A stretch of DNA of 64,000 bases. Origin: Curtobacterium sp. Leaf261 (GTDB taxonomy: Bacteria > Actinomycetota > Actinomycetes > Actinomycetales > Microbacteriaceae). Below are positions 35,483-43,003 of the stretch, one piece after another. A program made the position numbers and the translations under genes. The DNA lies in the NCBI RefSeq assembly GCF_001422205.1, contig NZ_LMMJ01000001.1:702821-766820 (forward strand), read 5' to 3'. Position 1 is the stretch's first letter; the number at the start of each line of letters is the position of its first letter. The notes beneath the pieces were generated by a model, which worked only from the letters and a program-made list of their open reading frames with translations, ran no database searches and was not told the DNA's origin.

Positions 35483-35537
35483 GAGACGTGTGGAACTGTC
35501 GGGTCGCGTTCCTGGACCCGACAGTTCGGCACGTCTC
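35483..35537. terminator. Strong hairpin between convergent genes
   Basis: Perfect 12-bp arms AACTGTCGGGTC (35494-35505) and GACCCGACAGTT (35515-35526), plus perfect outer arms GAGACGTG and CACGTCTC (35483-35490, 35530-35537). It lies between the permease and the convergent hydrolase. It is symmetrical, so it could serve both strands. Confidence 0.65.
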
Positions 35538-35601
35538 GTCTGCGGTCACCTGCCGGGTCTGCCGCCTGCCGGCTCTGCCGACGATGCGGACGGGAGGCCC
35601 G

Positions 35602-36540
35602 TCATGCGACGCGTGCGACCGCCCGGTCCGCCTGCTTCCGCAGCCAGTCGATCCGCTTGCCCGGCCATCCGTGGACGAGTGTCGTCCAGCGCGCCGGGAG
35701 GGCATCCGCGCCGAACCGGGCGCCGGCGAGACCCCCGGCGATCGCCGCGACGGTGTCGGTGTCCGCGCCGCCCCTGACGGCCAGCTCGAGCACGTCGACG
35801 ACGTCCTCGCCGCGTGTGACCGCGGACACGGCGGCCTGGAGTGCCGCGACCACCCATCCGTTCCGGTCCGTGAAGTCGACGGGGTTCGACTGCTCGGCCT
35901 CGTCGAGCAGGTCGAGCCACCGGGCACGCCGCGGCCTGGGCAGGAGTGGGATGCCCTTCCGGACGTCGAGCGAGCCCTTCTGGACGGTGTGGCGGATCGC
36001 GACGGTCCAGAGCACACAGGCGTCGCCGGCGTCCTCCTCGTGGTGGGTCAGATCACTCACCCGGCGGGCGGCGAGCGCCAGCTGCTTCTTCTGGCCGTCA
36101 CCGAGGAACCCGAGCGCGAGGGGCGCCGTGCGCATCAGCGAGCCGTTCCCCGCGGACCGACCCGTCTCGTCGTGCACGCTCGCCGCGGCCGCCCGTGCCG
36201 CATCCTCGGTGTTGGCGGCGAGGCGTCCGAACACCGCTCGCGTCTGTGCTCCCACGTCGGCGGCGTCCTGTGCCCAGTCCGACCACTCCGCGACGATCCG
36301 CCCGAGGGTCCGCGGGTCGTCGAACCGGTCGCCGCGCGCGACGGCTTCGAGGATCGGGATCGCCATGCTCGTGTCGTCGGTCCACTCGCCGGGGCTCCAG
36401 CCGAACGGGCCGCCACCCCGCATCTCGACGAGGGTGTCCTCACCGAGCGGCGGACCGAACTCGTAGCCGGCCCCGAGTGCATCGCCACAGGCCGTGGCCA
36501 GTACCGCACCGACGGCCCGGTCTCGCATCGTGTCGTCCAT
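35602..36540 (-). CDS. ADP-ribosylglycohydrolase family protein
   Basis: 312 residues. The metal-binding motifs are GAVLATACGDALGAGYE at the N-terminus, EWTDDTSMAI near residue 54 and GGADTDTVAAIAGGLAGARFG near 265, as in the DraG/ARH family. NGSLMRTAP is also typical. It removes ADP-ribose from proteins or small molecules, using two Mg ions. GGAGAGGGGACC precedes the ATG at 36540, which rules out longer in-frame starts. The upstream small membrane gene is 23 nt away on the same strand, so they may share a transcript. Confidence 0.9.
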   Translation of the reverse strand: MDDTMRDRAVGAVLATACGDALGAGYEFGPPLGEDTLVEMRGGGPFGWSPGEWTDDTSMAIPILEAVARGDRFDDPRTLGRIVAEWSDWAQDAADVGAQTRAVFGRLAANTEDAARAAAASVHDETGRSAGNGSLMRTAPLALGFLGDGQKKQLALAARRVSDLTHHEEDAGDACVLWTVAIRHTVQKGSLDVRKGIPLLPRPRRARWLDLLDEAEQSNPVDFTDRNGWVVAALQAAVSAVTRGEDVVDVLELAVRGGADTDTVAAIAGGLAGARFGADALPARWTTLVHGWPGKRIDWLRKQADRAVARVA

Positions 36541-36563
36541 GGTCCCCTCTCCGGTCGTCCACG

Positions 36564-36869
36564 CTATCGGGTCTGCTGACCGGGTGGCAGGACGATGTCG
36601 GCGTGACGGTCGGCCTCGGTGTGCCCGGCCCGCCCGGCCCACTCGGCGTGCTCGTCGCGCCCGGTGTGCTCGGCCGGCTCGGCGCGCCCGGTGCGCCTCA
36701 CCCGGGCGGCTCGGATCCGGATGCGGACACGCCTGACCGACGCCCGGATCCGTTCTCGGAGGAACCAGGCCACCGCGAGCCCGAGGATGACGAGCGGGAT
36801 GAGCTCGGGAGCGGCGAGGGACACTCCGAGGATCATCTCGAACGCCTCGAACCCGACGAGGGACCCCAC
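36564..36869 (-). CDS. Small membrane protein with charged tail
   Basis: 101 residues from a GTG. One or two hydrophobic segments (FEMILGVSLAAPELIPLVIL, continuing to AVAWF) are followed by a long basic then mixed-charge tail (RERIRASVRRVRIRIRAARV). No domain is recognised. It begins 12 nt after the stop of the Gln-His-Asp repeat gene and ends 23 nt before the ADP-ribosylglycohydrolase, so the three look like one operon. The ribosome-binding site is weak, consistent with translational coupling. Confidence 0.55.
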   Translation of the reverse strand: MGSLVGFEAFEMILGVSLAAPELIPLVILGLAVAWFLRERIRASVRRVRIRIRAARVRRTGRAEPAEHTGRDEHAEWAGRAGHTEADRHADIVLPPGQQTR

Positions 36870-36881
36870 GGCGACCCATGT

Positions 36882-37034
36882 CTAGCCGGAGAACATCATC
36901 AGCCGCTCGTGGATGCGATCCCGGTGCCGACGTCGCGACACCGCCTGGTCGTGCTGGTCGTGCTGGTCGTGCTGATCGTGCTGATCGTGCTGATCGTGCT
37001 GATCGTGCTGATCGTGCTGATCGTGCTGGGGCAT
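36882..37034 (-). CDS. 50-residue protein with nine Gln-His-Asp repeats
   Basis: ATG at 37034 preceded by GAGGAG seven nt upstream, one of the best ribosome-binding sites in the window. Residues 3-29 are nine perfect QHD triplets. The remaining 20 residues are basic, RRRHRDRIHERLMMFSG at the end. The tract offers eleven His and nine Asp in total, so metal binding (Ni, Zn, Co) is plausible but not shown. It has no signal peptide. The underlying 9-bp repeat could vary in copy number between strains by slippage without shifting frame. Confidence 0.75.
   Translation of the reverse strand: MPQHDQHDQHDQHDQHDQHDQHDQHDQHDQAVSRRRHRDRIHERLMMFSG
36948..37028. repeat. 9-bp tandem repeat, nine copies
   Basis: On the plus strand the unit is ATCGTGCTG (six copies) or GTCGTGCTG (three copies). 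It codes for the QHD tract on the minus strand. Confidence 0.95.
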
Positions 37035-37094
37035 GGTCGCACTCCTCGGGTCGAGATGGGTCGTCGAACTGCCGACCCGTCCCGTGAGCGCTGC

Positions 37095-37613
37095 CTACCG
37101 AGTGGTGAGCAGCCGCCAGGAGGGTCGTCGGACCACTGACCCGGGTGCACGGGGTCCGCGCGCACCGACCGGCCGCGGCACCGCTCCGATCGGCGCCGAC
37201 ACGTCCGCGGAACGGCATCGTCGGCGCCCTGCGCGAGCAGACCGTGTGCCGTCCCGCCCCGCCAGGACGAGGACCGCGCGCAACCGTGCCGCGACGATCT
37301 CGGCGTGCGCGACCGCGGCGGCGACGACGCCGGTCGCGAGGATGCCCGCCACGGCGAGTCCGACCACGACGGCGAGGACGTGCTGATCGATCCCGTGCCC
37401 ACCGAGCCGCAGCCAGACCTCGGTGTCCACGAGGCTCTGCAGCAGCACGAGCTCCAGGGCGGCCGCGAGTGCGATCACACGATCGCGTGCAGCCGTCCGC
37501 GCATGTGCATCCACCCGCGCGTGTGCAGCCCCGCGTGCGTGTGCCACTCCGCGCAGAGGCATCCGTGGACGACCGCGGTGCGCATCGGAGACGATCGGTC
37601 GTCGGTCGTGCAT
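37095..37613 (-). CDS. Two-helix membrane protein with Arg-rich ends
   Basis: 172 residues from the ATG at 37613, chosen because GGGGGGAGG stands 6 nt upstream. The N-terminus is basic with Ala-His repeats (AHARGAAHARVDAHAR). Two hydrophobic segments are at about 43-60 and 72-98 (HVLAVVVGLAVAGILATGVV). The tail is Arg/Pro-rich. No family is recognised. It is 60 nt upstream of the QHD-repeat gene on the same strand. Support is the ribosome-binding site and the coherent hydrophobic pattern. It is less certain than its neighbours. Confidence 0.5.
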   Translation of the reverse strand: MHDRRPIVSDAHRGRPRMPLRGVAHARGAAHARVDAHARTAARDRVIALAAALELVLLQSLVDTEVWLRLGGHGIDQHVLAVVVGLAVAGILATGVVAAAVAHAEIVAARLRAVLVLAGRDGTRSARAGRRRCRSADVSAPIGAVPRPVGARGPRAPGSVVRRPSWRLLTTR

Positions 37614-37747
37614 CGAGGCCCTCCCCCCGTCGATCCGCCCAGGCAGTGGGCGCCCGTCCATCCGACGTCCGCCCATCCGACGTCCGTCCACGCTACCCCT
37701 GGCCGGGCGGACGCATGTCGCAGCGTCGAACTTCCAGGGTCCTCACC

Positions 37748-37753
37748 TACTGT
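37748..37753 (+). promoter_or_regulatory. -10 box for leaderless start at 37760
   Basis: TACTGT, 6 nt before the GTG of the secreted lysozyme-like gene. Confidence 0.6.
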
Positions 37754-37759
37754 CGTCCC

Positions 37760-38377
37760 GTGCAGCGCGCAGCCATCGTCATCGCCTCCGTGTTCGGCGC
37801 CGGTGTCGTCGCCGCGGTCGTCGGTGTCGTCGTGCTCGTGGTGCTCGCGGTGAACTCCCTGCACGGCCTCGGCTCGAGCGCGGCCACGCCCGCCGCGGTC
37901 ACCTGCCCGGCCGCGGCCTCGAAGACCGTCGGCGGGATCGTCGTCCCTGCAGGACCCGTTGCCGGCTACTGCCAGGACCGCCTCGTGAACGCCGCCTACG
38001 TGATCGAGGCAGCCCGGGCCCAGGGGATCGGCCCGCACACCCAGGCGGTCGGTGTGATGACCGCCATCGGCGAATCCGGACTCGTGAACCTCGACCACGG
38101 CGACACCGTCGGACCGGACAGCCGAGGTCTCTTCCAGCAGCGGGACAACGGCGCCTGGGGCACCTACGAGCAGCGCATGGACCCGTACACGGCCGCGACG
38201 ATGTTCTTCACCAAGCTCGTCAAGACGCCGGGGTGGAAGACCATGACCCCGACCGAGGCAGCGCACTCCGTCCAGGTGAACGCCGACCCCGACCACTACG
38301 CCAAGTTCTGGACCCAGGCGACCGAGGTCGTCGAGGGGCTCACCGGCGCGGACGTCCCCGAGGTCGCACCCCAGTAG
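37760..38377 (+). CDS. Secreted lysozyme-like (lytic transglycosylase-like) protein
   Basis: 205 residues from a GTG. An uncleaved or signal-anchor helix is at about 8-32 (AGVVAAVVGVVVLVVLAV). The domain after residue 75 contains MTAIGESGLVNLDHGD with a candidate catalytic Glu, and SRGLFQQRDNGAWGTYEQRM. This pattern is seen in actinobacterial cell-wall hydrolases and conjugation/phage tail lysins. It would act on peptidoglycan outside the membrane. There is no NlpC/P60 domain attached here, unlike many relatives. Confidence 0.7.
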   Translation: MQRAAIVIASVFGAGVVAAVVGVVVLVVLAVNSLHGLGSSAATPAAVTCPAAASKTVGGIVVPAGPVAGYCQDRLVNAAYVIEAARAQGIGPHTQAVGVMTAIGESGLVNLDHGDTVGPDSRGLFQQRDNGAWGTYEQRMDPYTAATMFFTKLVKTPGWKTMTPTEAAHSVQVNADPDHYAKFWTQATEVVEGLTGADVPEVAPQ

Positions 38378-38438
38378 CGCACCAGGGCGGGCGACAGAGC
38401 CCACCGGGGCCGCAACTCCCCGCACCGGTGCACGCCCA

Positions 38439-39008
38439 TCACCACCCGAGCGTGCCCGGCTCACCCTTGAAGGGGCCCACGATCCGCCGCGTGATCCACC
38501 CGCCGTAGAAGTCACCCGCCTGGGCGAGGACCCGCTCGCCGTCGACCTCGCAGGAGTCCATCTCGGACGGGTAGATCGCCACCCGGTCCACGAGGTCCCC
38601 GAACCCGCTCTCCGGCGTCGGGTAGTACCAGCCCGCATGGACAGCGGTCCGGCCCCCACCGTGGACGTCGACGTACCCCGCCCTCCCCTTGAACTCGCAC
38701 ATGCTCGACCCGCCCGTCGAGGTGAGCGCCCCCGGCCCGAACGCCGACCGCGGCAGGTAGTACACCGGCGGATGGCTCGTCTCGAGCACGCGCACGCTGT
38801 CGGTCGTGTCGGCGATCACCGTCCCACCGAGCCGCACGACGACCCGTTCGCTCGACCGTTCGACCCTGGGCGGTCTCGGGTAGTCCCACACCGATTCCTG
38901 TCCCGGGCCCGGCTCGATCGGTGCCGGGTGTCCCGGCCCCTGACGTGGCGTGCCGCGCCCGAGGAACCGGCGTGCAGCGTTCGGGCGTTCGGACTTCGGC
39001 GTGACCAT
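38439..39008 (-). CDS. DUF427 domain protein
   Basis: 189 residues. A Pro/Arg-rich leader (~45 residues) is followed by the DUF427 beta-fold: VVVRLGGTVIADTTDSVRVL, HPPVYYLPRSAF, and CEFKGRAGYVDV with a conserved Cys. YPTPESGFGDLVDRVAIYP and the final GGWITRRIVGPFKG complete it. The family is widespread in actinobacteria with no confirmed biochemical role. TAGACC stands 6 nt before the ATG. It appears monocistronic. Confidence 0.85.
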   Translation of the reverse strand: MVTPKSERPNAARRFLGRGTPRQGPGHPAPIEPGPGQESVWDYPRPPRVERSSERVVVRLGGTVIADTTDSVRVLETSHPPVYYLPRSAFGPGALTSTGGSSMCEFKGRAGYVDVHGGGRTAVHAGWYYPTPESGFGDLVDRVAIYPSEMDSCEVDGERVLAQAGDFYGGWITRRIVGPFKGEPGTLGW

Positions 39009-39014
39009 GCACCA

Positions 39015-39020
39015 GGTCTA
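39015..39020 (-). promoter_or_regulatory. -10-like box for leaderless start at 39008
   Basis: TAGACC on the minus strand, 6 nt before the DUF427 gene ATG. Confidence 0.45.
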
Positions 39021-39086
39021 CGCGGCGGACATGTCGGCCGCCCGAGGAGTTCCGCGCCGATGAGCCCGGCTCCGGCAGCGGCCCCG

Positions 39087-39563
39087 TCACGCGGTCCGCC
39101 GGACGTCGAGACCGGATGCGGCGGACACGACGCCCTCGGCTCCGCGCTCGCCATCGCTGGTCCCGACGTCCAGCCACGCCACCCCGTCGTCGTGCACGAG
39201 CAACTGCGCGCGGATCACGACACCCGCGTCGGCGAAGGCCCCCTCGATCGCGTGCACCCACTCCCACTCCGCGAGGCTCGGGCACGCCGACCCCGGGCGC
39301 TCCCACGCGATGACGACGAACAGCGTGCGGAGCTGCCGGGTCACCTCCGCGATGGTCTCCGCGGTGTGGTCGACCTCGTCGTCGTCCGGGTGTTCCGGCA
39401 GGTCGGTGATCGGGAGGACGAGGTCGATCGTCCGTCGGTCCTCCGCGACGAACAGGAGCCAACACTGTTGGCGGATGGCCGCGTGGACGAGGTCGTCGAC
39501 GAGGCCGATCACATCGGTGTCGGTGCGGATGGTGCTGGATGAACGTCGTGTGCTGTCTGGCAT
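39087..39563 (-). CDS. Hypothetical soluble protein
   Basis: 158 residues. Alternating helices and strands (DVIGLVDDLVHAAIRQQCWL, TRQLRTLFVVIAWERPG, GVVIRAQLLVHDDGVAWLDV) suggest a small Rossmann-like or nuclease-like alpha/beta fold, but I recognise no motif. The ATG at 39563 is preceded by CAGGCT seven nt upstream, compatible with a leaderless start. It lies between an acyl-CoA dehydrogenase gene (122 nt upstream) and DUF427, all on the minus strand. Confidence 0.6.
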   Translation of the reverse strand: MPDSTRRSSSTIRTDTDVIGLVDDLVHAAIRQQCWLLFVAEDRRTIDLVLPITDLPEHPDDDEVDHTAETIAEVTRQLRTLFVVIAWERPGSACPSLAEWEWVHAIEGAFADAGVVIRAQLLVHDDGVAWLDVGTSDGERGAEGVVSAASGLDVRRTA

Positions 39564-39684
39564 GCCGACGAGCCTGGCCGAGCCGCGCCTCCCGTCCGAT
39601 GGGTCAGGCGGCCGCTGTGGAGAACGCGACCACGGGAGCCAGCTGGGGAGGACGAGCAGGACGTGCACGCCTCCGGGCTGCGGT

Positions 39685-40863
39685 CTACAGCCCCAGCCCC
39701 CGCCCGATGATCTCGCGCTGCACCTCGTTCGCCCCGCCGTAGATCGTCGGCGCGATCGCGGTGCGGAGCTGTGCCTCCATGCCGAACTCGGATCCGTACC
39801 CGTAGCCGCCCATGAGCTGCACGGCCTCGAGCGCGGTGTGCTTGTAGACCTCCGACGCCTTGAGCTTGGCCATCGACGCCTCGGTGTTGAGCTCGTCCTC
39901 GAGCCCGTCGTCGATGCGCCCGGCGAGGTCGTACAGGAACGCCCGGCAGTGCACGATCTCGGTCGCGAGGTCCGCGATCCGGTGCCGCACCGCCTGCTTC
40001 CTGCCGAGCGGAGCGCCGAACTGCTCACGGGTCGTGACGTGGCCGATGAGCTGGTCGAGCGCACGCTGGGCGCCCCCGACGCTCATCGCGGCGATGATCA
40101 CCCGTTCGACGGCGAGTCCGCGACCGATGTGCCGCCACGCCTCGCCCTCCTCACCGACGAGCGCGGAGCCTGCACCGGACGCGTCGGACACGTCCGCCAC
40201 GTCGGACGCCGCCGGTACACGGACACCCTCGAGGTACACGTCGTTCACCATCCGGGCCCCCATGGTCCGGATCGGCTCGATGCGGACGCCCGGTGTCGAG
40301 GTCGGCACCATGAGCAGCGACAGCCCGTCGTGCCGCACGCCGGTGTCGGCGGTCCGCGCGAGCACGAGCAGGTGCGACGCGAGGTGCGCGAACGAGATCC
40401 AGGTCTTCCGGCCGGTGATGACCCACTCGTCACCGTCCCGCACGGCCTTCGTGGTCACCGACGCCAGGTCGGAACCCGCCGAGGGTTCGGTGAAGGTGAC
40501 GGACTCGACACGGCCGGCCACGATCCCCTCGACGACCGTCCGTCGCTGGGCCGCATCGCCCCACTTCAGGTAGCTCTGCGCCGCGGTGAGCGCCGTCGAG
40601 TAGGCGAACACCGGCACCCCGGTCCTGGCGGTCTCCTCGAGCAGCAGGCACTCCTCGGTGAACGTGCGCCCGCCACCGCCGTCGGCCTCGGGCAGGGACA
40701 CGCCGAGCAGTCCCAGTTCGGCGAGTGCGGCGAAGGCTGCGTCCGCGTTGAGGTCGGCGTCGTCGTTCGTCAGCCGGAGCCGGGTGGCTTCGTCGGGGAC
40801 GATCTCGGCGCACGCGCGGCGGACGTCGGCGAGGTAGGACTGCTGCTGCTCGGTGAGGCGCAT
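39685..40863 (-). CDS. Acyl-CoA dehydrogenase, FadE-like
   Basis: 392 residues. The FAD/substrate motifs are VTFTEPSAGSDLASVTT and ITGRKTWISFAHLA, with TREQFGAPLGRKQAV and LMGGYGYGSEFGMEAQLR in the C-terminal helices. The usual catalytic YEG is replaced by IYGGANEVQ, so the standard base Glu is missing at that spot. Actinobacterial enzymes of this class may use another Glu or act as one subunit of a heterodimer. TACGGT lies 8 nt before the ATG. No electron-transfer or hydratase partner is adjacent. Confidence 0.85.
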   Translation of the reverse strand: MRLTEQQQSYLADVRRACAEIVPDEATRLRLTNDDADLNADAAFAALAELGLLGVSLPEADGGGGRTFTEECLLLEETARTGVPVFAYSTALTAAQSYLKWGDAAQRRTVVEGIVAGRVESVTFTEPSAGSDLASVTTKAVRDGDEWVITGRKTWISFAHLASHLLVLARTADTGVRHDGLSLLMVPTSTPGVRIEPIRTMGARMVNDVYLEGVRVPAASDVADVSDASGAGSALVGEEGEAWRHIGRGLAVERVIIAAMSVGGAQRALDQLIGHVTTREQFGAPLGRKQAVRHRIADLATEIVHCRAFLYDLAGRIDDGLEDELNTEASMAKLKASEVYKHTALEAVQLMGGYGYGSEFGMEAQLRTAIAPTIYGGANEVQREIIGRGLGL

Positions 40864-40952
40864 GGTCCCCGACCGTACTCCGACCGTGCCCGGCACCCGG
40901 ACAGGCCGAGCATGCACGAACTCGTGGTCAGCGTGCCGGACCCCGGGTTCCT

Positions 40953-41014
40953 GCATCCTCGACGGGGCCCTGCACCTCGACGGGGGCCTGCACCTCCGAT
41001 GGGCCTGCACCTTC
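40953..41014. repeat. Degenerate tandem repeat
   Basis: Four imperfect copies of a 17-18-bp unit near CCTGCACCTCGACGGGG between the dehydrogenase start and the S9 peptidase stop. It is non-coding. Confidence 0.7.
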
Positions 41015-41020
41015 GACGGG

Positions 41021-43003
41021 TCAGGCCCCGAGCCGCGACCCCAGGAACTCCACCATCGTCGACACCAGCGCACGCCGGGAGTCGAGCCGCCGGTACTCGT
41101 GCCCCTCACCCGCGAGCTCGAGGTACGACACGTCGTGCGACCGGTCGTGCAGCGCGTCGACGACCTGCGTCGCCTCGCCGATCGGCACGTTGGTGTCGAG
41201 CTCCCCGTGCACGACGAGGAGCGGCGCACTGATGTCCGCCACGGCTCGCATCGGCGACAGCGACGCCAGGAGCGCGGCGTCGTCGACCGGGTGCCCGTAC
41301 TTCGTCGACGCAGCGGCGCCGATCCACGGCTCGGTGTCCCGGTAGAACGTCGCGAAGTCGCTCATCCCGCACACCGACACCCCCGCCGCGAACACGTCCG
41401 GGGTGAACGCCACCGAGGCGAGTGTCGCGTACCCGCCGTACGAACGCCCCTCGACCGCGATGCGATCCGGGTCCGCGACGCCGATCGTGACCAGGTACCC
41501 CGCGCAGTCCACCACGTCCGCCAGGGCGTCCCACCGGAGCGCGAGGTCGTCGGCGTGCACGAAGGTCCTGCCGAACCCGGACGACCCCCGGATGTTCGGC
41601 GCGAACACCGTGATCCCGGCGGCGACGAGCGCCTGGTGCTGTGCCGAGAACGCCGGACGCTCCTGCGACTCCGGTCCGCCGTGCAGGTGCAGCATCGCGG
41701 GACCGCCGCTCGGACTGCCGGGAGGGACGGTGCCGGTGGAGCCGTCGGCGGACGGCCCCGCAGACGGTGCGGCCCGGTACAGCCACCCCGACAGCTCGAG
41801 CCCGTCCCGCGCCCGGAACCGTTCGAGCGTCGGCTCGACGAGCGGGACGTCCGGCAGTGTCGGGACGTCGGTCACCCGTGACCACGTGCGTTCGTTCGTG
41901 TCGAGCCGCCAGAGCTCCCGCGGATGCGTCGGGCTCTCGGCGGCGAGCAGCACCGAGCGCCCGTCCCGCGAGAGCACCGGGTCGGTGACGACGAGCCCCG
42001 GCACGTCCGGCACCGGTGTCCGCGACGCACTGTGCGTGTTGACGAGTTCGAGCTCGCTCCGCCCGGCGACGTTCCACACGAGCAGCAGCGTGCGCCCCGC
42101 GTCGTCGGCGTCGAGGTACTCGAGGTCGGCGTCGTCGCGTCCGACGAGCACGCGCGAGGTCCCCCGCCACCCGTGCGGCCCGAGCGGCTGCGCGACGAGC
42201 TGCCGGCGCGGGAGGCCCGCCTCGGTCGCCATGTACGCCACGAGGGGCGAGGTCTCCGACGCCGGGGAGGGTCGGATGAACGCGATCTCGGCCGAGCCAC
42301 CTCGGGGCACCTCGAGGAGCGGGTGGTCCTCGTCGGTGAGCCGGTCGACGACCACGACGAACTCGTGCCCACGCTGGCCGTCACGGAGCACGACAAGGCG
42401 CTCCTCGACCGACACGTCGAGGATGTGGATCAGCTCCCCCACGGCGAGGTCGTCGCGGACGCCGGTGTCCGGGTCGACCATGAACGCGCGGGCCGGCTGC
42501 TCGGGCTCCGTCGAGGGCAGGGTGATGACGACGCGGTGTCCGCTGCGGCTCCACGGCCCGAGCTCGGCGTGCTGGATTCGTGAGCCCGCGATCTGCTGCG
42601 CGTCGGAGCCGTCGGGCCGGACGACCCAGACCTGTTGCCGGACGCCGCCGTCGGTGGCCAGGGCGACCGCGAGCCACTCGCTGTCGGCCGACCACGACAC
42701 CGCCACGACCGGGTCGTCGGACAGCCGGATGCGGGCGGGATCGGGGAGCGGGCCGCCGACGACGACGTCCTGGACGAAGACCTCAGGGGTGCCGAACCGG
42801 TCGCTGACGAACGCCACGCGGCGGGCGCTCCGGGTCATCGTCGGTCCCCAGGACCCCCACGCCGTGACCAGCTCGTCGCCGAGCGCGACCGCCTGACGGA
42901 CGCGGGCCGACGAACTGCCGTCAGCCGCGCCTCCAGTCCGAGCGTCGGAGGACGAGACGGACGCGACCGACGCGACCGACGCGACCGACGGCGACGCCGC
43001 CAT
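41021..43003 (-). CDS. S9 family peptidase (prolyl-oligopeptidase type)
   Basis: 660 residues. The N-terminal beta-propeller at about 60-400 carries WD-like strands (RVAFVSDRFGTPEVFVQD). The alpha/beta hydrolase domain has Ser521 in GRSYGGY, Asp603 in GELDTN and His635 in GEGHEY. No signal peptide is evident, so it is probably cytosolic. The first ~40 residues are low-complexity (ASVASVASVS) and include a copy of the GCCTCCAGTCCG motif. The ATG shares a base with the stop of the amidotransferase gene (TGATG). It therefore belongs to the ligase-amidotransferase operon and may hydrolyse its peptide product. Confidence 0.9.
   Translation of the reverse strand: MAASPSVASVASVASVSSSDARTGGAADGSSSARVRQAVALGDELVTAWGSWGPTMTRSARRVAFVSDRFGTPEVFVQDVVVGGPLPDPARIRLSDDPVVAVSWSADSEWLAVALATDGGVRQQVWVVRPDGSDAQQIAGSRIQHAELGPWSRSGHRVVITLPSTEPEQPARAFMVDPDTGVRDDLAVGELIHILDVSVEERLVVLRDGQRGHEFVVVVDRLTDEDHPLLEVPRGGSAEIAFIRPSPASETSPLVAYMATEAGLPRRQLVAQPLGPHGWRGTSRVLVGRDDADLEYLDADDAGRTLLLVWNVAGRSELELVNTHSASRTPVPDVPGLVVTDPVLSRDGRSVLLAAESPTHPRELWRLDTNERTWSRVTDVPTLPDVPLVEPTLERFRARDGLELSGWLYRAAPSAGPSADGSTGTVPPGSPSGGPAMLHLHGGPESQERPAFSAQHQALVAAGITVFAPNIRGSSGFGRTFVHADDLALRWDALADVVDCAGYLVTIGVADPDRIAVEGRSYGGYATLASVAFTPDVFAAGVSVCGMSDFATFYRDTEPWIGAAASTKYGHPVDDAALLASLSPMRAVADISAPLLVVHGELDTNVPIGEATQVVDALHDRSHDVSYLELAGEGHEYRRLDSRRALVSTMVEFLGSRLGA

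Noticed and set aside
36541..37218. In-frame N-terminal extension of the ADP-ribosylglycohydrolase to 37218
   Set aside because: GGAGAGGGGACC sits directly before the ATG at 36540. The extension is Ala/Arg/Ser-repeat sequence that runs through the QHD gene.
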